This document shows, piece by piece, positions 7,454 through 15,805 of a stretch of 64,000 nucleotides of DNA. Location of the stretch: assembly GCA_020439745.1 (NCBI GenBank), contig JAGQSC010000043.1, forward strand, positions 1 through 64,000, written 5' to 3'. This DNA is from Acidobacteriota bacterium (lineage in GTDB: Bacteria; Acidobacteriota; Holophagae; Acanthopleuribacterales; Acanthopleuribacteraceae). Numbering within the stretch: the first letter of the stretch is position 1; the number at the start of each line of letters is the position of its first letter. Position numbers and translations under genes: made by a program. The notes beneath the pieces were generated by a model. The model made no database searches. It was given only the letters and a program-made list of their open reading frames with translations, and was not told the DNA's origin.

Positions 7454-9846
7454 GGTGTCTCCTGGTGTTCAAAAAGATCTTTCAAAGGTGCAGGGTTACG
7501 ACCCAATTGCTGATACAGATCCAATCCGAGCTGATAGGCTTCCGCCTGTTCCTCGGCCTCAAGTGCATTACCAATGGGCACTAACAAATCATACAGTTGA
7601 ATGGCGTCCTGGTTCTGGCCTTGAGCAACCAAGAACTTCGCGAACAGTAACCGTGTCAGTGCCAATTCGCGATGATCTTCCGAAAGTTGCGTTTCCGCTC
7701 GTTGATGGGCAGTTTCAAACAAGGCCTCGGCTTCTTTAGAGTCGCCACTGACAGAAAGCGCATCAGCCAGGTAAACAAGCGATCGGATCACATGCGGGTG
7801 TCCGGGATCCAACATGGCCTCACGACCATTGCGTGTTTCCCGCAAGGTTGCAATCGCTAGGTCCATTTGGCCAAGCGCTTGTTGGCACCGGCCAATCAAC
7901 TCTTCAGCTACATAGGTTTCAGGGTGGTCACCCAGACTCTCCTTCAAATGACGATAGGTGTCGTCAGCCAGAGCCAGCGCTTCCTCGTAACGTTTCATAT
8001 GAAACAAGATCAAAGCAAGATTACTGGCAGAATTGAGCGTATTGGGGTGGTCTGCCCCTAATACCGCCTTGAGTTTCTTCCAATTATCGCGCTGCAACGC
8101 GTCGGCTTCCTCGTGACGCCCAATGCGAGATAGAAACAGGCTCAGGCTGTTCATGGATACAAGGGTGCTGGGGTGATCTTCACCCATGACCTCAGTCCGA
8201 ATTCGCAGGTTCTTACGATACAGAGACTCGGCTTCTTGCAATTGGCCCATTCGGTCCAAGACCTTGGCGAGATTGTACATGGTCCAAAGGACCGTGGGAT
8301 CGCGTTCGCCCAATTTTGCAGTCTGCTGTGCCAACACTTCACGATGAATGCGCTCCGACTCCGCATATCTGCCCAGTTTGTAGTATAGGCGTCCAAGCGC
8401 GTTCCGCGTTTCCAGTGTGATGGGATTGTTCGCACCCAGATGTTCTTCCTGAATGAGGTACGCAGCGCTAAGTTCTTCCTGGGCCTTGTCGTATAACCCC
8501 AATTCCAAAAATGTCCAGCCCAGTGTTTGGCGCACGGCTGCAACCGCTTCCGGTTGTCCGGATAGATCAGACTGAACGGTTTCAGAGGCATTCTGCAATA
8601 ATTCCTCAACCGTCATCTTCCGTCCGTCACGGTAGGGGTCTGCCGATGAAAGCACTTTGCGTAGGTATGCGACTGATGCCTGAGCTTTTGCCTCAGAAGC
8701 CAGTGCAGCTTCTTTGGCCCGAACCGCACGTACCATCCCCACCGATGTGCCAATCACTCCAGCGACCAGACTCAAGAGAAAAAGCAGGCCTCCAATTGTC
8801 GCCAACTTGTTGCGCACCACTAGCTTACGCAAACGATAAATCGGAGAAGGGGGTCCCGCACTAACAGGCTCATGATTGAGAAATCGTTCAATATCTTCCG
8901 AGAATTGAGCCACCGAAGGATAGCGACGGTCTCGGTCCTTCTCCATGGCCCTCATGATCACCCAGTCCAGTTCTCCACGCAATCTTCGAACCAATGCCGA
9001 TACTGAGGTTCCCCTTGAGATAGCAATTTCGTCGCGGTTCTCCAACGTGCTCAATCGATGGCTAGGCGTGGGTGCGATTTCATTAAGCACCATATGAAAC
9101 AGGCGGGCATGACTGACAGAATGAACGTCATGGGGAAAATCTCCCACCAACAATTCGTAAAGGAGCACACCGAGCGAGTACACATCGGAACGCGTGTCTA
9201 TGTCCGTAATCTCACCTTCCATTTGTTCTGGACACATGTAAAGGGGCGTTCCCATGGTCCAACCAAATTCGGTGGGATGGGCTCGGGTATGTTCGTGTGC
9301 ACTATCCAGATGCTTGGCCATACCAAAATCAATGATTTTGGGTACCGGCTGGCCATTATCATCTTCAACCACCAGAATGTTGGAGGGCTTGATATCGCGG
9401 TGAATGATGCCCTTCTGGTGGGCATGTTGGATACCGCGACAGACATCTAAAAACAGCTTCAGTCGCTCATTCACACCCAGTTGATTGCGGTCGCAGTAGT
9501 CATTAATGGCGACGCCGTCCAATAGCTCCATCACAAAGTACGGCATGGCGTGCCGTGTGGTCCCCGCATCATGAACAACCGCAATATTGGGGTGATTCAT
9601 GGAAGCAAGAACCTGGCGTTCCACCTCGAAGCGGGCGAGAAACTGCTCGCTGTCCATGCCAAACCGCACAACCTTAAGCGCTACTTCCCGTTTCACCGGT
9701 GCGATTTGCTCAGCGCGATACACCGTCCCCATACCACCCTGCCCTAGCACGGACAAGATGCGGTAGGGGCCAATGGTCTCCTGCCGCGCAAATAAATCGT
9801 CATCGCTCGGCTGTGTTTCTTTTTTGGGTTCGTGGGGTTCCGACAC
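7450..9846 (-). CDS. Membrane-anchored Ser/Thr protein kinase with C-terminal TPR repeats (kinase 1)
   Basis: The 798-residue protein has an N-terminal Hanks-type kinase domain (about residues 27-310) with all key residues. These are the glycine loop LGQGGMGTVY (34-43), Lys58 in VALKVV, catalytic Asp151 in HRDIKPSN, Asp173 in the DFG motif and the activation-segment GTPLYMCPEQ. A single membrane helix follows at about 350-372. The rest is tandem TPR/kinesin-light-chain-type repeats, seen as recurring A-LY-GR/YAEAE-type helices. The kinase would lie in the cytoplasm and the TPR array outside or in the periplasm, where it could sense a protein ligand. This architecture is typical of Acidobacteriota, Planctomycetota and Myxococcota. 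It is coupled by a 4-bp overlap to a small downstream gene. Confidence 0.95.
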   Translation of the reverse strand: MSEPHEPKKETQPSDDDLFARQETIGPYRILSVLGQGGMGTVYRAEQIAPVKREVALKVVRFGMDSEQFLARFEVERQVLASMNHPNIAVVHDAGTTRHAMPYFVMELLDGVAINDYCDRNQLGVNERLKLFLDVCRGIQHAHQKGIIHRDIKPSNILVVEDDNGQPVPKIIDFGMAKHLDSAHEHTRAHPTEFGWTMGTPLYMCPEQMEGEITDIDTRSDVYSLGVLLYELLVGDFPHDVHSVSHARLFHMVLNEIAPTPSHRLSTLENRDEIAISRGTSVSALVRRLRGELDWVIMRAMEKDRDRRYPSVAQFSEDIERFLNHEPVSAGPPSPIYRLRKLVVRNKLATIGGLLFLLSLVAGVIGTSVGMVRAVRAKEAALASEAKAQASVAYLRKVLSSADPYRDGRKMTVEELLQNASETVQSDLSGQPEAVAAVRQTLGWTFLELGLYDKAQEELSAAYLIQEEHLGANNPITLETRNALGRLYYKLGRYAESERIHREVLAQQTAKLGERDPTVLWTMYNLAKVLDRMGQLQEAESLYRKNLRIRTEVMGEDHPSTLVSMNSLSLFLSRIGRHEEADALQRDNWKKLKAVLGADHPNTLNSASNLALILFHMKRYEEALALADDTYRHLKESLGDHPETYVAEELIGRCQQALGQMDLAIATLRETRNGREAMLDPGHPHVIRSLVYLADALSVSGDSKEAEALFETAHQRAETQLSEDHRELALTRLLFAKFLVAQGQNQDAIQLYDLLVPIGNALEAEEQAEAYQLGLDLYQQLGRNPAPLKDLFEHQETP

Positions 9847-9896
9847 ATCTACCCTTTCGTGTGCGGTACCCTCTATTCTAATGTCGTGTGGGGCCG

Positions 9897-9923
9897 AAAA
9901 AAAAGGGCGGAATCATCCGCCCT
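9897..9923 (-). terminator. Rho-independent terminator of rpmE2
   Basis: GGGCGGA (9905-9911) pairs perfectly with TCCGCCC (9916-9922) across a 4-base loop. The minus strand then reads eight Ts (complement of the A-run 9897-9904). It lies about 30 bp after the L31 stop, so it ends that transcript and separates it from kinase 1. Confidence 0.85.
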
Positions 9924-9951
9924 ATCATTCGCCTTAACGTAAAACTCTGTG

Positions 9952-10194
9952 TTAGTTGCGCCCGTACTTGCGCTGGAAGCGCTCGATACGACCTTCGGTA
10001 TCGACTAGCTTCTGTTGACCTGTCCAAAAAGGATGGCTATCAGCCGTAATTTCCAAACGAATCTCGTAGTGGTCTACGCCATCTACGCTACGCACCTTGT
10101 CCGAAGTGGTTGTGGACATGGTAAAGAATTCTTTTCCCGTACTCGTATCGACAAAAATAACCGGGTGGAGTTTGGGATGTATGCCTGACTTCAT
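9952..10194 (-). CDS. rpmE2: 50S ribosomal protein L31, type B
   Basis: The start at 10194 (MKSGIHPKLHPVIFVD) is preferred over the longer frame from 10212, because GGAGG lies 9 bases upstream of it and family members begin with MK-GIHP. The 80-residue product has the type B features: GIHP at the N-terminus, SHPFWTGQQKLVDTEGR near the C-terminus, and none of the CxxC zinc ligands of type A L31. It binds the large subunit near the central protuberance. Zinc-free forms usually replace the zinc form when zinc is short. No Zur box was identified here. A terminator follows directly. Confidence 0.95.
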   Translation of the reverse strand: MKSGIHPKLHPVIFVDTSTGKEFFTMSTTTSDKVRSVDGVDHYEIRLEITADSHPFWTGQQKLVDTEGRIERFQRKYGRN

Positions 10195-10286
10195 GCTATC
10201 AATCCTCCGCATGCGCTAATCGCACGGGCACCGATTATTTCATAACTCATGAGCCCTGTCATCCATTTTTTGCATCAGGCACGCAA

Positions 10287-11192
10287 TTGAGTCGCCTTAA
10301 GCTAGAATGGAGCCTTCAGGGGGCGTGCTTGAAGCAATTGTTTGTCAGAGTCTTTTTCTTTCTCTTCGTGCTCGGATTAATCGGCGGGATTTACGGATTC
10401 TTTTCTGCACCGCCTTTACCCAATCCTTTTGACGAAATGAACGAGCTATTGGCGGAATACCCAGATGTCGCAATCATTGTGACCCGCTTCGGGAACCGCA
10501 TTTACACACAGGGTGAAACAAGTCATGCCGTGCCTTTGGGCAAGGCCGCGGAGCCATTTGTAGCTGCACTTGCCTACAAGCTCCTGCCTCCAGATGCTTG
10601 GACCGATTCCATAGGTACCCTTTGGTCGGACGCCCCCGAAGAGGTTCGTCAAGCACCCTTGTGGTCTTTGCCCCAACACGCGGCAGGCTTCCTCAACTCT
10701 GACAATGGACCGCTCAATCGTTACGACCCTCAGCATCCGATCTGGTTAGCCAGTATCGTTTCAAACCAACAACGGGAAGGCTTATGCCAGTTATTTGAAC
10801 AGCACATCGCCAAGCCTCTTTCTTTCGAACACACCCGTTGTGATCAGACCTGGACGAGTAGTGCCGAGGACTTGACCTTGTGGCTCGGTTCCTTTCAATC
10901 CAATCAGGTGATGCCTATGAGGCCGATGCTTGACATGTTGACCACGAAGTCGCTTAAGGAAGGGCACCGTTCTGATTTCGCTGGTTTCTGGGAAATACGG
11001 AACATGGGTGGGTTGCGATGTGAACGAATAATTAGCGATCACGTTGCCCTGGTGCGTTTTCCGGAAAAGACGTGGACCGCAGTAGTCACGTGTGAAGAAG
11101 CAGAAGAGTTGGATCGCTTAGTCGACGAGGTGGTTCAAATATACTTGCGCCGAGAAATGCGAGGCGGCAGCAGTTCCAGGGGGAAAACATGA
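10287..11192 (+). CDS. Membrane-anchored protein resembling a degenerate serine beta-lactamase-like domain
   Basis: The longest frame starts at TTG 10287. A second TTG at 10329 has a better ribosome-binding site (AGGGGG, about 6 bases upstream) and is an equally likely start. One membrane helix (about residues 19-40, VFFFLFVLGLIGGIYGFF) anchors an outer domain of about 250 residues. Its order of features loosely follows class C beta-lactamase/penicillin-binding folds: a strand pair IIVTRFGNRIY, then VPLGKAAEPFVAALAYKL where SxxK would stand, then PLWSLPQHAAGF and TSSAEDLTLWL. The catalytic Ser is missing, so this would be a non-catalytic relative. It overlaps pgi by 4 bp. The fold call is tentative; no function is assigned. 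Confidence 0.5.
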   Translation: MSRLKLEWSLQGACLKQLFVRVFFFLFVLGLIGGIYGFFSAPPLPNPFDEMNELLAEYPDVAIIVTRFGNRIYTQGETSHAVPLGKAAEPFVAALAYKLLPPDAWTDSIGTLWSDAPEEVRQAPLWSLPQHAAGFLNSDNGPLNRYDPQHPIWLASIVSNQQREGLCQLFEQHIAKPLSFEHTRCDQTWTSSAEDLTLWLGSFQSNQVMPMRPMLDMLTTKSLKEGHRSDFAGFWEIRNMGGLRCERIISDHVALVRFPEKTWTAVVTCEEAEELDRLVDEVVQIYLRREMRGGSSSRGKT

Positions 11193-12724
11193 TAGACACA
11201 TCCGCATATCAATCACTCAAACGACTGGCTGACGATCCCGTGGATTTGAGGCAGGGCATCTCCAAAGATAGACTGCTTCGTTTTGCTAGCCACACCAAAT
11301 TGCTTTCTCTTCACTATGCTTTGGAACGAGTGGATCAACGCGTCTTACTGACCCTCCAGCAATTGGCTCGGGAAACAGACGCCGTCCAACAATTTCACGC
11401 TATGGCCGAAGGTGCGTTTATCAACCAAGTGGAGGGATGCACCGACCGACCGGTTCAAGTTCTGCACTTGCTCAACCGGTTGATGCCCAAAAAGGGATTG
11501 GACCAGGCTCGCAGTCATATCCTGGAACAACGACGCAACATCATCGATTACTTGACAACCTGTCCGTTTGAAAGGGTGGTACAGATAGGCATAGGGGGTT
11601 CAGAGCTTGGTCCAAAAGCGATTTATCGCGCATTGACCCATCACCACGACGCCAAAAGACGCCTGAATTTCTTGTCCAACGTGGATCCTGACCATACTGA
11701 GGCGGTATTGCAAGCCGTGGACCCTCGCAAGACACTATTTGTCGTTGTTTCAAAAAGCGGATCCACCTTGGAGACTCAAGTTAATGAAAGGCGCGCAAGA
11801 GAATGCCTGGCTGCCTGTGGTCTGGACCCACGTCAGCACATGGTCGCCATTACGACACCTGGAAGTAAACTGGATCAGGATACCGATTTCCACGCCAGAT
11901 TCACCATGCTTGAAGCGGTAGGTGGCAGATTCAGTGCAACCTCGCCTGTGGGTGAGTTCTGTTTGAGATTCGGTCTGGGTAATGAGGTTGTAGATCACTT
12001 TCTGGCGGGCGCTGCCACCATGGACGAGACCGCCTTGAACACCGACATCCGACACAATCCGTCCCTGCTTTCCGCGCTCTTGAACGTGTGGAACCATCAT
12101 TTCTTGGGTATTAATAATCGAGCGGTACTGCCCTATGCACATCATTTGGATGAATTCGTACTCCACTTGCAGCAGTGTGCCATGGAGAGCAACGGTAAGT
12201 CTGTTCATAGAATGGGGTATCCAATCTCCTACCCTACGGCGGCCGTACTTTGGGGAGCACCCGGAACCAATAGCCAACATTCGTTCTTTCAACAGTTGCA
12301 CCAGGGCACCGTTCAGACCCAGTGCACATTTTTGGGCTTCGAATGCTCACAGAGCAAGACAGCCGACACCCAAGCACACCTGGCGCTCAACCAAAATCTC
12401 GTGGCACAAATGGTGGCGCTTGCTTGCGGTCAGCCATCGGAAAACGCCAATCGCCGATTTGAAGGCAACCGCTGTTCCAGGTTAATCACCGCACGTCAAC
12501 TCAACGCGGAGACCGTTGGGGCCCTTCTGTCTTTCTTTGAAAATGAAATTGCCTACGAAGGTTTTCTCTTGGGCGTCAACTCGTTTGATCAAGAAGGCGT
12601 ACAACTGGGTAAGGTATTGGCAACCGCTTTGGACCCTGAACAGACAGCACTCAGAGAGAAATTGGGTGGGTTGAGCCAGGTGTTGTTGGATGCAGAATCA
12701 GCGTTCTTAGGACGCACCAAATAG
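11189..12724 (+). CDS. pgi: Glucose-6-phosphate isomerase
   Basis: This 511-residue enzyme interconverts glucose 6-phosphate and fructose 6-phosphate in glycolysis and gluconeogenesis. Diagnostic blocks are QIGIGGSELGPKAIYRAL, VSKSGSTLETQVN (sugar-phosphate binding), ATSPVGEFCLRFG, CAMESNGKSV with the catalytic Glu, GTNSQHSFFQ with the ring-opening His, and FDQEGVQLGK with the C-terminal catalytic Lys. Its ATG lies in the stop of the preceding gene. It links the alpha-glucan enzymes and the phosphofructokinase found 33 kb downstream. The last 18 bp overlap the convergent membrane-protein gene. Confidence 0.97.
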   Translation: MIDTSAYQSLKRLADDPVDLRQGISKDRLLRFASHTKLLSLHYALERVDQRVLLTLQQLARETDAVQQFHAMAEGAFINQVEGCTDRPVQVLHLLNRLMPKKGLDQARSHILEQRRNIIDYLTTCPFERVVQIGIGGSELGPKAIYRALTHHHDAKRRLNFLSNVDPDHTEAVLQAVDPRKTLFVVVSKSGSTLETQVNERRARECLAACGLDPRQHMVAITTPGSKLDQDTDFHARFTMLEAVGGRFSATSPVGEFCLRFGLGNEVVDHFLAGAATMDETALNTDIRHNPSLLSALLNVWNHHFLGINNRAVLPYAHHLDEFVLHLQQCAMESNGKSVHRMGYPISYPTAAVLWGAPGTNSQHSFFQQLHQGTVQTQCTFLGFECSQSKTADTQAHLALNQNLVAQMVALACGQPSENANRRFEGNRCSRLITARQLNAETVGALLSFFENEIAYEGFLLGVNSFDQEGVQLGKVLATALDPEQTALREKLGGLSQVLLDAESAFLGRTK

Positions 12725-13114
12725 GGAACTGATCCAAGCCCAGCCTTTGCCGATGCCATAACCGAGGACAACGATGGCCACAATAACGCCCACACCGATC
12801 AATAAGCAACTGACCATCTGTCTCTTCGCATCAGCGCGCTGTTCCAGAAATTGAGATTGGCTCAGAGCCACAAACTGTTCAAATTCGCGCTCAGGATTGA
12901 TGGCTTTTGGCTGTTTTTCGCCTGACTTTTGATTCAAGTTCTTGGCGGGTGAAGGTGAGCAAACCGCCTCGTGGTTGTCTTTGACCGTTGCGAGCAAGGC
13001 ACGTCGATCTGCGTCGGTCAACGAATCGATCATCTCGCGTAGAAACAAGACCCGTTGATCTTCTGGAATTGCCTGAAACATGCTTTGAATCAGTTGTTTA
13101 TGATTGTCCGCCAT
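12707..13114 (-). CDS. Small membrane protein of unknown function
   Basis: The start at 13114 (MADNHKQL) is chosen because GGGAG lies just upstream; the frame extends to 13141. The product of about 135 residues has a charged N-terminal helical part (QAIPEDQRVLFLREMIDSLTD), a lysine-rich linker and one C-terminal membrane helix (about 100-125, LLIGVGVIVAIVVLGYGIG). It is likely a tail-anchored protein with its bulk in the cytoplasm. It lies just downstream of the minor-pilin-like trio on the same strand, 20 bp after that cluster, and may belong to its transcript. I do not recognise the family. Confidence 0.65.
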   Translation of the reverse strand: MADNHKQLIQSMFQAIPEDQRVLFLREMIDSLTDADRRALLATVKDNHEAVCSPSPAKNLNQKSGEKQPKAINPEREFEQFVALSQSQFLEQRADAKRQMVSCLLIGVGVIVAIVVLGYGIGKGWAWISSLFGAS

Positions 13115-13134
13115 GGTGCTCCCGAAACACGAGT

Positions 13135-13449
13135 TTACCATGTCCGGACACCGGCGTCTCGAACCACAACGATGCGACTTTCAAAACCAACAATAAGGGC
13201 TGTGGCCCCCGACTCGTCTGTCAGTTCATCCGCCCATACCCACGTTTCAGGTACTATTTCCGGCGGAACCCATTCGGACCAAAGATCCACTCTCCTTTGC
13301 AGATCGTGAAATCCGCTAACCATACTCTGATTGCCTTTTTGCAAGTTGAGTACAAATGCGCGTTGCGCATATACCAAGTGAAGAAATAGCACCAGGCATA
13401 TCAATGTCATCAACGTCAAATAACTGCGATTACCAGGCGACAAAGGCAT
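13135..13449 (-). CDS. Minor-pilin-like small protein (third of trio)
   Basis: This protein of about 104 residues begins with a short polar stretch (MPLSPGNRSY) and one hydrophobic helix (LTLMTLICLVLFLHLVYAQ), then a soluble part with no cysteines. It overlaps the 3' end of the PilW/GspJ-like gene by about 20 bp. Position and architecture (short leader, N-terminal helix, small globular domain) suggest a PilX/GspK-type pseudopilin, although the Glu at +5 is lacking. PilX/GspK proteins are known to tolerate or lack this residue. An alternative start at 13455 adds two residues. Assignment rests on context and is tentative. Confidence 0.5.
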   Translation of the reverse strand: MPLSPGNRSYLTLMTLICLVLFLHLVYAQRAFVLNLQKGNQSMVSGFHDLQRRVDLWSEWVPPEIVPETWVWADELTDESGATALIVGFESRIVVVRDAGVRTW

Positions 13450-14242
13450 GCACATCCTCCTGGTGGCTGATTAATTCGACACTTGGAGGCTGCTCGGTAA
13501 CAGCCAACTTTTCTAGGTTGTAGTAAGAGGTAATTCCTCGCCCGATCTTGTAGGCACCATCAGCGCGTTCCAGTGTGTGCGTCTTTAGCTTGCCGCCTCG
13601 TTGTGGATCTTCCACGACCGCAAGATGGATCAGTTTCAACTGTCCAAGGTGGATCGCGTGGGTGTTGACCCAGTCGAACTCTAACTCGGTCGACCAAGGT
13701 TGCAGCTCCCCCTCCCGCAAGAAAATTTGCGTGTGACCCACGCGATCCACTAACAAGGGCCCGTGCCGGATGCCGTCGCTGAGAAGCACTACACTAAAGG
13801 GCTTCCATGCCGGTCCCAGTCCAGGCGGACTCAAATCGTCCAAAGGTACAAGCGTCAGTGATTGAGGAAATTCATGATCCGCCACGCGATACACCTCTCG
13901 GTCACGTTCTGTAGCTTCCAGGTTCCAAAAGGTGAGACAAGCACCTTTTGCTTCATCGAGTGAACAGGTCATGGACACGTCAATGGCTGGGTGTATGGGC
14001 TCATCAGAGAGACAAACCGCAGAATGGCGCCTGGGAAATACTTCCCAGAACTCTGGCTCTAGCTCCAACATCAAATCCAAAACGCTATCCCTAGCCATTT
14101 GCACGTTGCCTTCCACGCCAACCTGTTGGCGCAACGCCACGTATCCTGCACTGATGGATCGACCTATGGAAACAATGGCGCCCACAATGACGGTTCCCAA
14201 GAGCAACGCAAAAAGTAGTTCGATCAGCGACTGGGCTCTCAT
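13430..14242 (-). CDS. Prepilin-type minor pilin (PilW/GspJ-like)
   Basis: The start at 14242 is chosen because it overlaps the preceding stop by 4 bp and gives a textbook short prepilin leader: MRA then QSLIELLFALLLG, with Glu at +5 and a continuous hydrophobic helix. The longer frame to 14311 lies inside the neighbouring gene. The remaining 240 residues form a soluble domain rich in beta-strand sequence, with two nearby cysteines (CLSDEP and SMTCSL). Length and position after a PilV-like gene fit PilW of type IV pili or GspJ of type II secretion. The residue before the cleavage site is Ala rather than Gly, which prepilin peptidases can accept. Confidence 0.68.
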   Translation of the reverse strand: MRAQSLIELLFALLLGTVIVGAIVSIGRSISAGYVALRQQVGVEGNVQMARDSVLDLMLELEPEFWEVFPRRHSAVCLSDEPIHPAIDVSMTCSLDEAKGACLTFWNLEATERDREVYRVADHEFPQSLTLVPLDDLSPPGLGPAWKPFSVVLLSDGIRHGPLLVDRVGHTQIFLREGELQPWSTELEFDWVNTHAIHLGQLKLIHLAVVEDPQRGGKLKTHTLERADGAYKIGRGITSYYNLEKLAVTEQPPSVELISHQEDVHAFVAW

Positions 14243-14577
14243 GGTGACACCGCAAACCGCCGTTGCAGACGACACCGTTCCACACCCTGTTCGATGTCGA
14301 GAATGCGGCATTCATACACACGCTGCCACCCCTCGTCACGGCGAGTCACCTCAAGGGCAAACGCAGGATCTCGTTGGGTCGGTGCGCCCCAGACATCGAA
14401 TTGCTCGGACTTCAAGTGATCTTCCGTGCTCACCAATACAGACGTGGCTAGGTTCCAGATCGCCGATTGATGCCGGTAATCGTGATATCCCTGATGGGCA
14501 CGAACTGACACAGCACTTGCCCCCATCAAAGCCATCGCCACAAGCATCATCGCCATCAACGTGTCTACCAATGACAT
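14239..14577 (-). CDS. Minor pilin-like protein (PilV/GspI-like)
   Basis: The ATG at 14577 is supported by GGAGG 6 bases upstream; the frame is open to 14637. The N-terminus MSLVDTLMAMMLVAMALMG aligns with the mature N-terminus of PilV/GspI (FTLIE...), with Asp replacing Glu at +5. With this start, the initiator Met itself occupies +1 and no leader is left. The longer frame would provide a basic leader (RRGRRCT) but has no visible ribosome-binding site. The C-terminal part of about 90 residues is soluble and has two Cys (CRILDIEQGVERC). It heads the coupled minor-pilin-like trio. Confidence 0.6.
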   Translation of the reverse strand: MSLVDTLMAMMLVAMALMGASAVSVRAHQGYHDYRHQSAIWNLATSVLVSTEDHLKSEQFDVWGAPTQRDPAFALEVTRRDEGWQRVYECRILDIEQGVERCRLQRRFAVSP

Positions 14578-14717
14578 GGTGCACCTCCTGCCGCGTCGAA
14601 GGGCACACTTTATGCCAACAAAGACTCCACCACTCAATGATAAATAACTTGATCCATTAAGCTTAAATCGACTGATGCAAGTACCAGAAACCAGGGTGTC
14701 GCATCAAGGCGACGGAC

Positions 14718-15248
14718 TTAAAGCTTCAGGATTCCTATATAAGGCAATTGGCGGTAGTGTTCATCGAAATCCAATCCATACCCAACCACAAAGTGGTCCT
14801 CAATCACAAACCCGGTGTAGTCGATGGGAATTTGCACCTCACGCCGACTGGGCTTGTCGAGCAAGGTGCAGATCTTAAGCGATCTGGGTTGACGGAACCT
14901 TAGTAAATCCAGTGTCTTAGCCAAGGTTCTTCCCGTATCGACAATATCTTCCACCACCAAGACATCCAAACCGGATATGTCACGGTCCAAATCCTGAAGA
15001 ATCTTGACACTGCCCGATGATTCGGTGGCATCACCATAACTCGATGCTCGCATCACATCGATGGTAAGCGGCATTTGCAAACGGCGAATAAGGTCGCTCA
15101 TAAAGACCACGGATCCCTTGAGTAGACAAACAGCCAGAAGCTCGCGGCCCGCATAGTCGCGATTGATTTCCTCACCCAAAAGGTCAATCCGTTGTTGTAT
15201 TTCAGGTTCTGATAGCAGGACGCTTTCTACGGTGCCACGCATCGACAT
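14718..15248 (-). CDS. hpt: Hypoxanthine phosphoribosyltransferase
   Basis: The 176-residue cytoplasmic enzyme salvages hypoxanthine and guanine with PRPP to make IMP and GMP. The PRPP-binding block VLVVEDIVDTGRTL with its paired acidic residues is intact, as are LLKGSVVFMSDL and MRASSYGDATESSG, the flexible loop that closes over the active site. The C-terminal GFVIEDHFVVGYGLDF is the purine-binding part typical of bacterial Hpt. Its start abuts the stop of the upstream 155-residue gene, so they share a transcript. The assignment is secure. Confidence 0.95.
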   Translation of the reverse strand: MSMRGTVESVLLSEPEIQQRIDLLGEEINRDYAGRELLAVCLLKGSVVFMSDLIRRLQMPLTIDVMRASSYGDATESSGSVKILQDLDRDISGLDVLVVEDIVDTGRTLAKTLDLLRFRQPRSLKICTLLDKPSRREVQIPIDYTGFVIEDHFVVGYGLDFDEHYRQLPYIGILKL

Positions 15249-15716
15249 TTAGAAAAACCTGCACGACGCGTTAGCATGATCTGCTAATGGCAAATCGAGA
15301 TCGGGCTTTCCGCCCAACATAAAAATCATGGGCTCCCAATGCTCTGCTTCCATTTCATACAAAACGCAAAGACGATTCCGATCCGATGTTTGGCGCAGCA
15401 AGGTTACCAAACCAGAATGGTTGAGCACTGATAACATGGCGAACATGGGTTCAATGGGGACATTCCTTTGAAGATCCGGTCTTTGGAAAAGCACCATCAG
15501 GTAAGGCATGCGGGTCACCAACGAAGCGATGTCATCTTCTGGAATGTCCATGGACAAAATCTCAAGAGACCGCGCCAAATAGTGCGGATCTTGGACAAGC
15601 ACCCATTGATAAGCCGTGCGATCGGCGGTCAAATAACGCTCCCATTCCAAGATTGCCCGCGCCATCAATCCCTTTATGGATGATTCCAGTTTTACAAACG
15701 AAAGTTTTTTCGCCAT
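15249..15716 (-). CDS. Hypothetical protein upstream of hpt
   Basis: This 155-residue protein is predicted to be soluble and helical, with many Leu and Met residues and no signal peptide. The N-terminal half (LARSLEILSMDIPEDDIASLV, broken here into helix-like units) and the middle (MFAMLSVLNHSGLVTLLRQ) look like an all-helical fold. The last residues HANASCRFF hold its only pair of notable Cys/His positions. It ends one base before the hpt start, so the two are cotranscribed. I do not recognise the family and see no catalytic motif. Confidence 0.6.
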   Translation of the reverse strand: MAKKLSFVKLESSIKGLMARAILEWERYLTADRTAYQWVLVQDPHYLARSLEILSMDIPEDDIASLVTRMPYLMVLFQRPDLQRNVPIEPMFAMLSVLNHSGLVTLLRQTSDRNRLCVLYEMEAEHWEPMIFMLGGKPDLDLPLADHANASCRFF

Positions 15717-15805
15717 GAATGCTCCAGGTCCGTACAGTGAACGCGGTCATTTTAGCCGTTTGAACTTGCGGAACCAAGGACTTCAGCGAATTTTTTCCCT
15801 AAACT

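Noticed and set aside
9058-9450. A 130-codon plus-strand frame
   Set aside because: It is antisense to the catalytic part of kinase 1, where all kinase motifs are intact.
11189-12724. Frameshift or fusion in pgi
   Set aside because: All catalytic blocks occur in order in a single frame of normal length.
13932-14660. A 242-codon plus-strand frame
   Set aside because: It is antisense to the minor-pilin-like genes, is Ser/Thr/Pro-rich in a shadow-like way and has no start signal.
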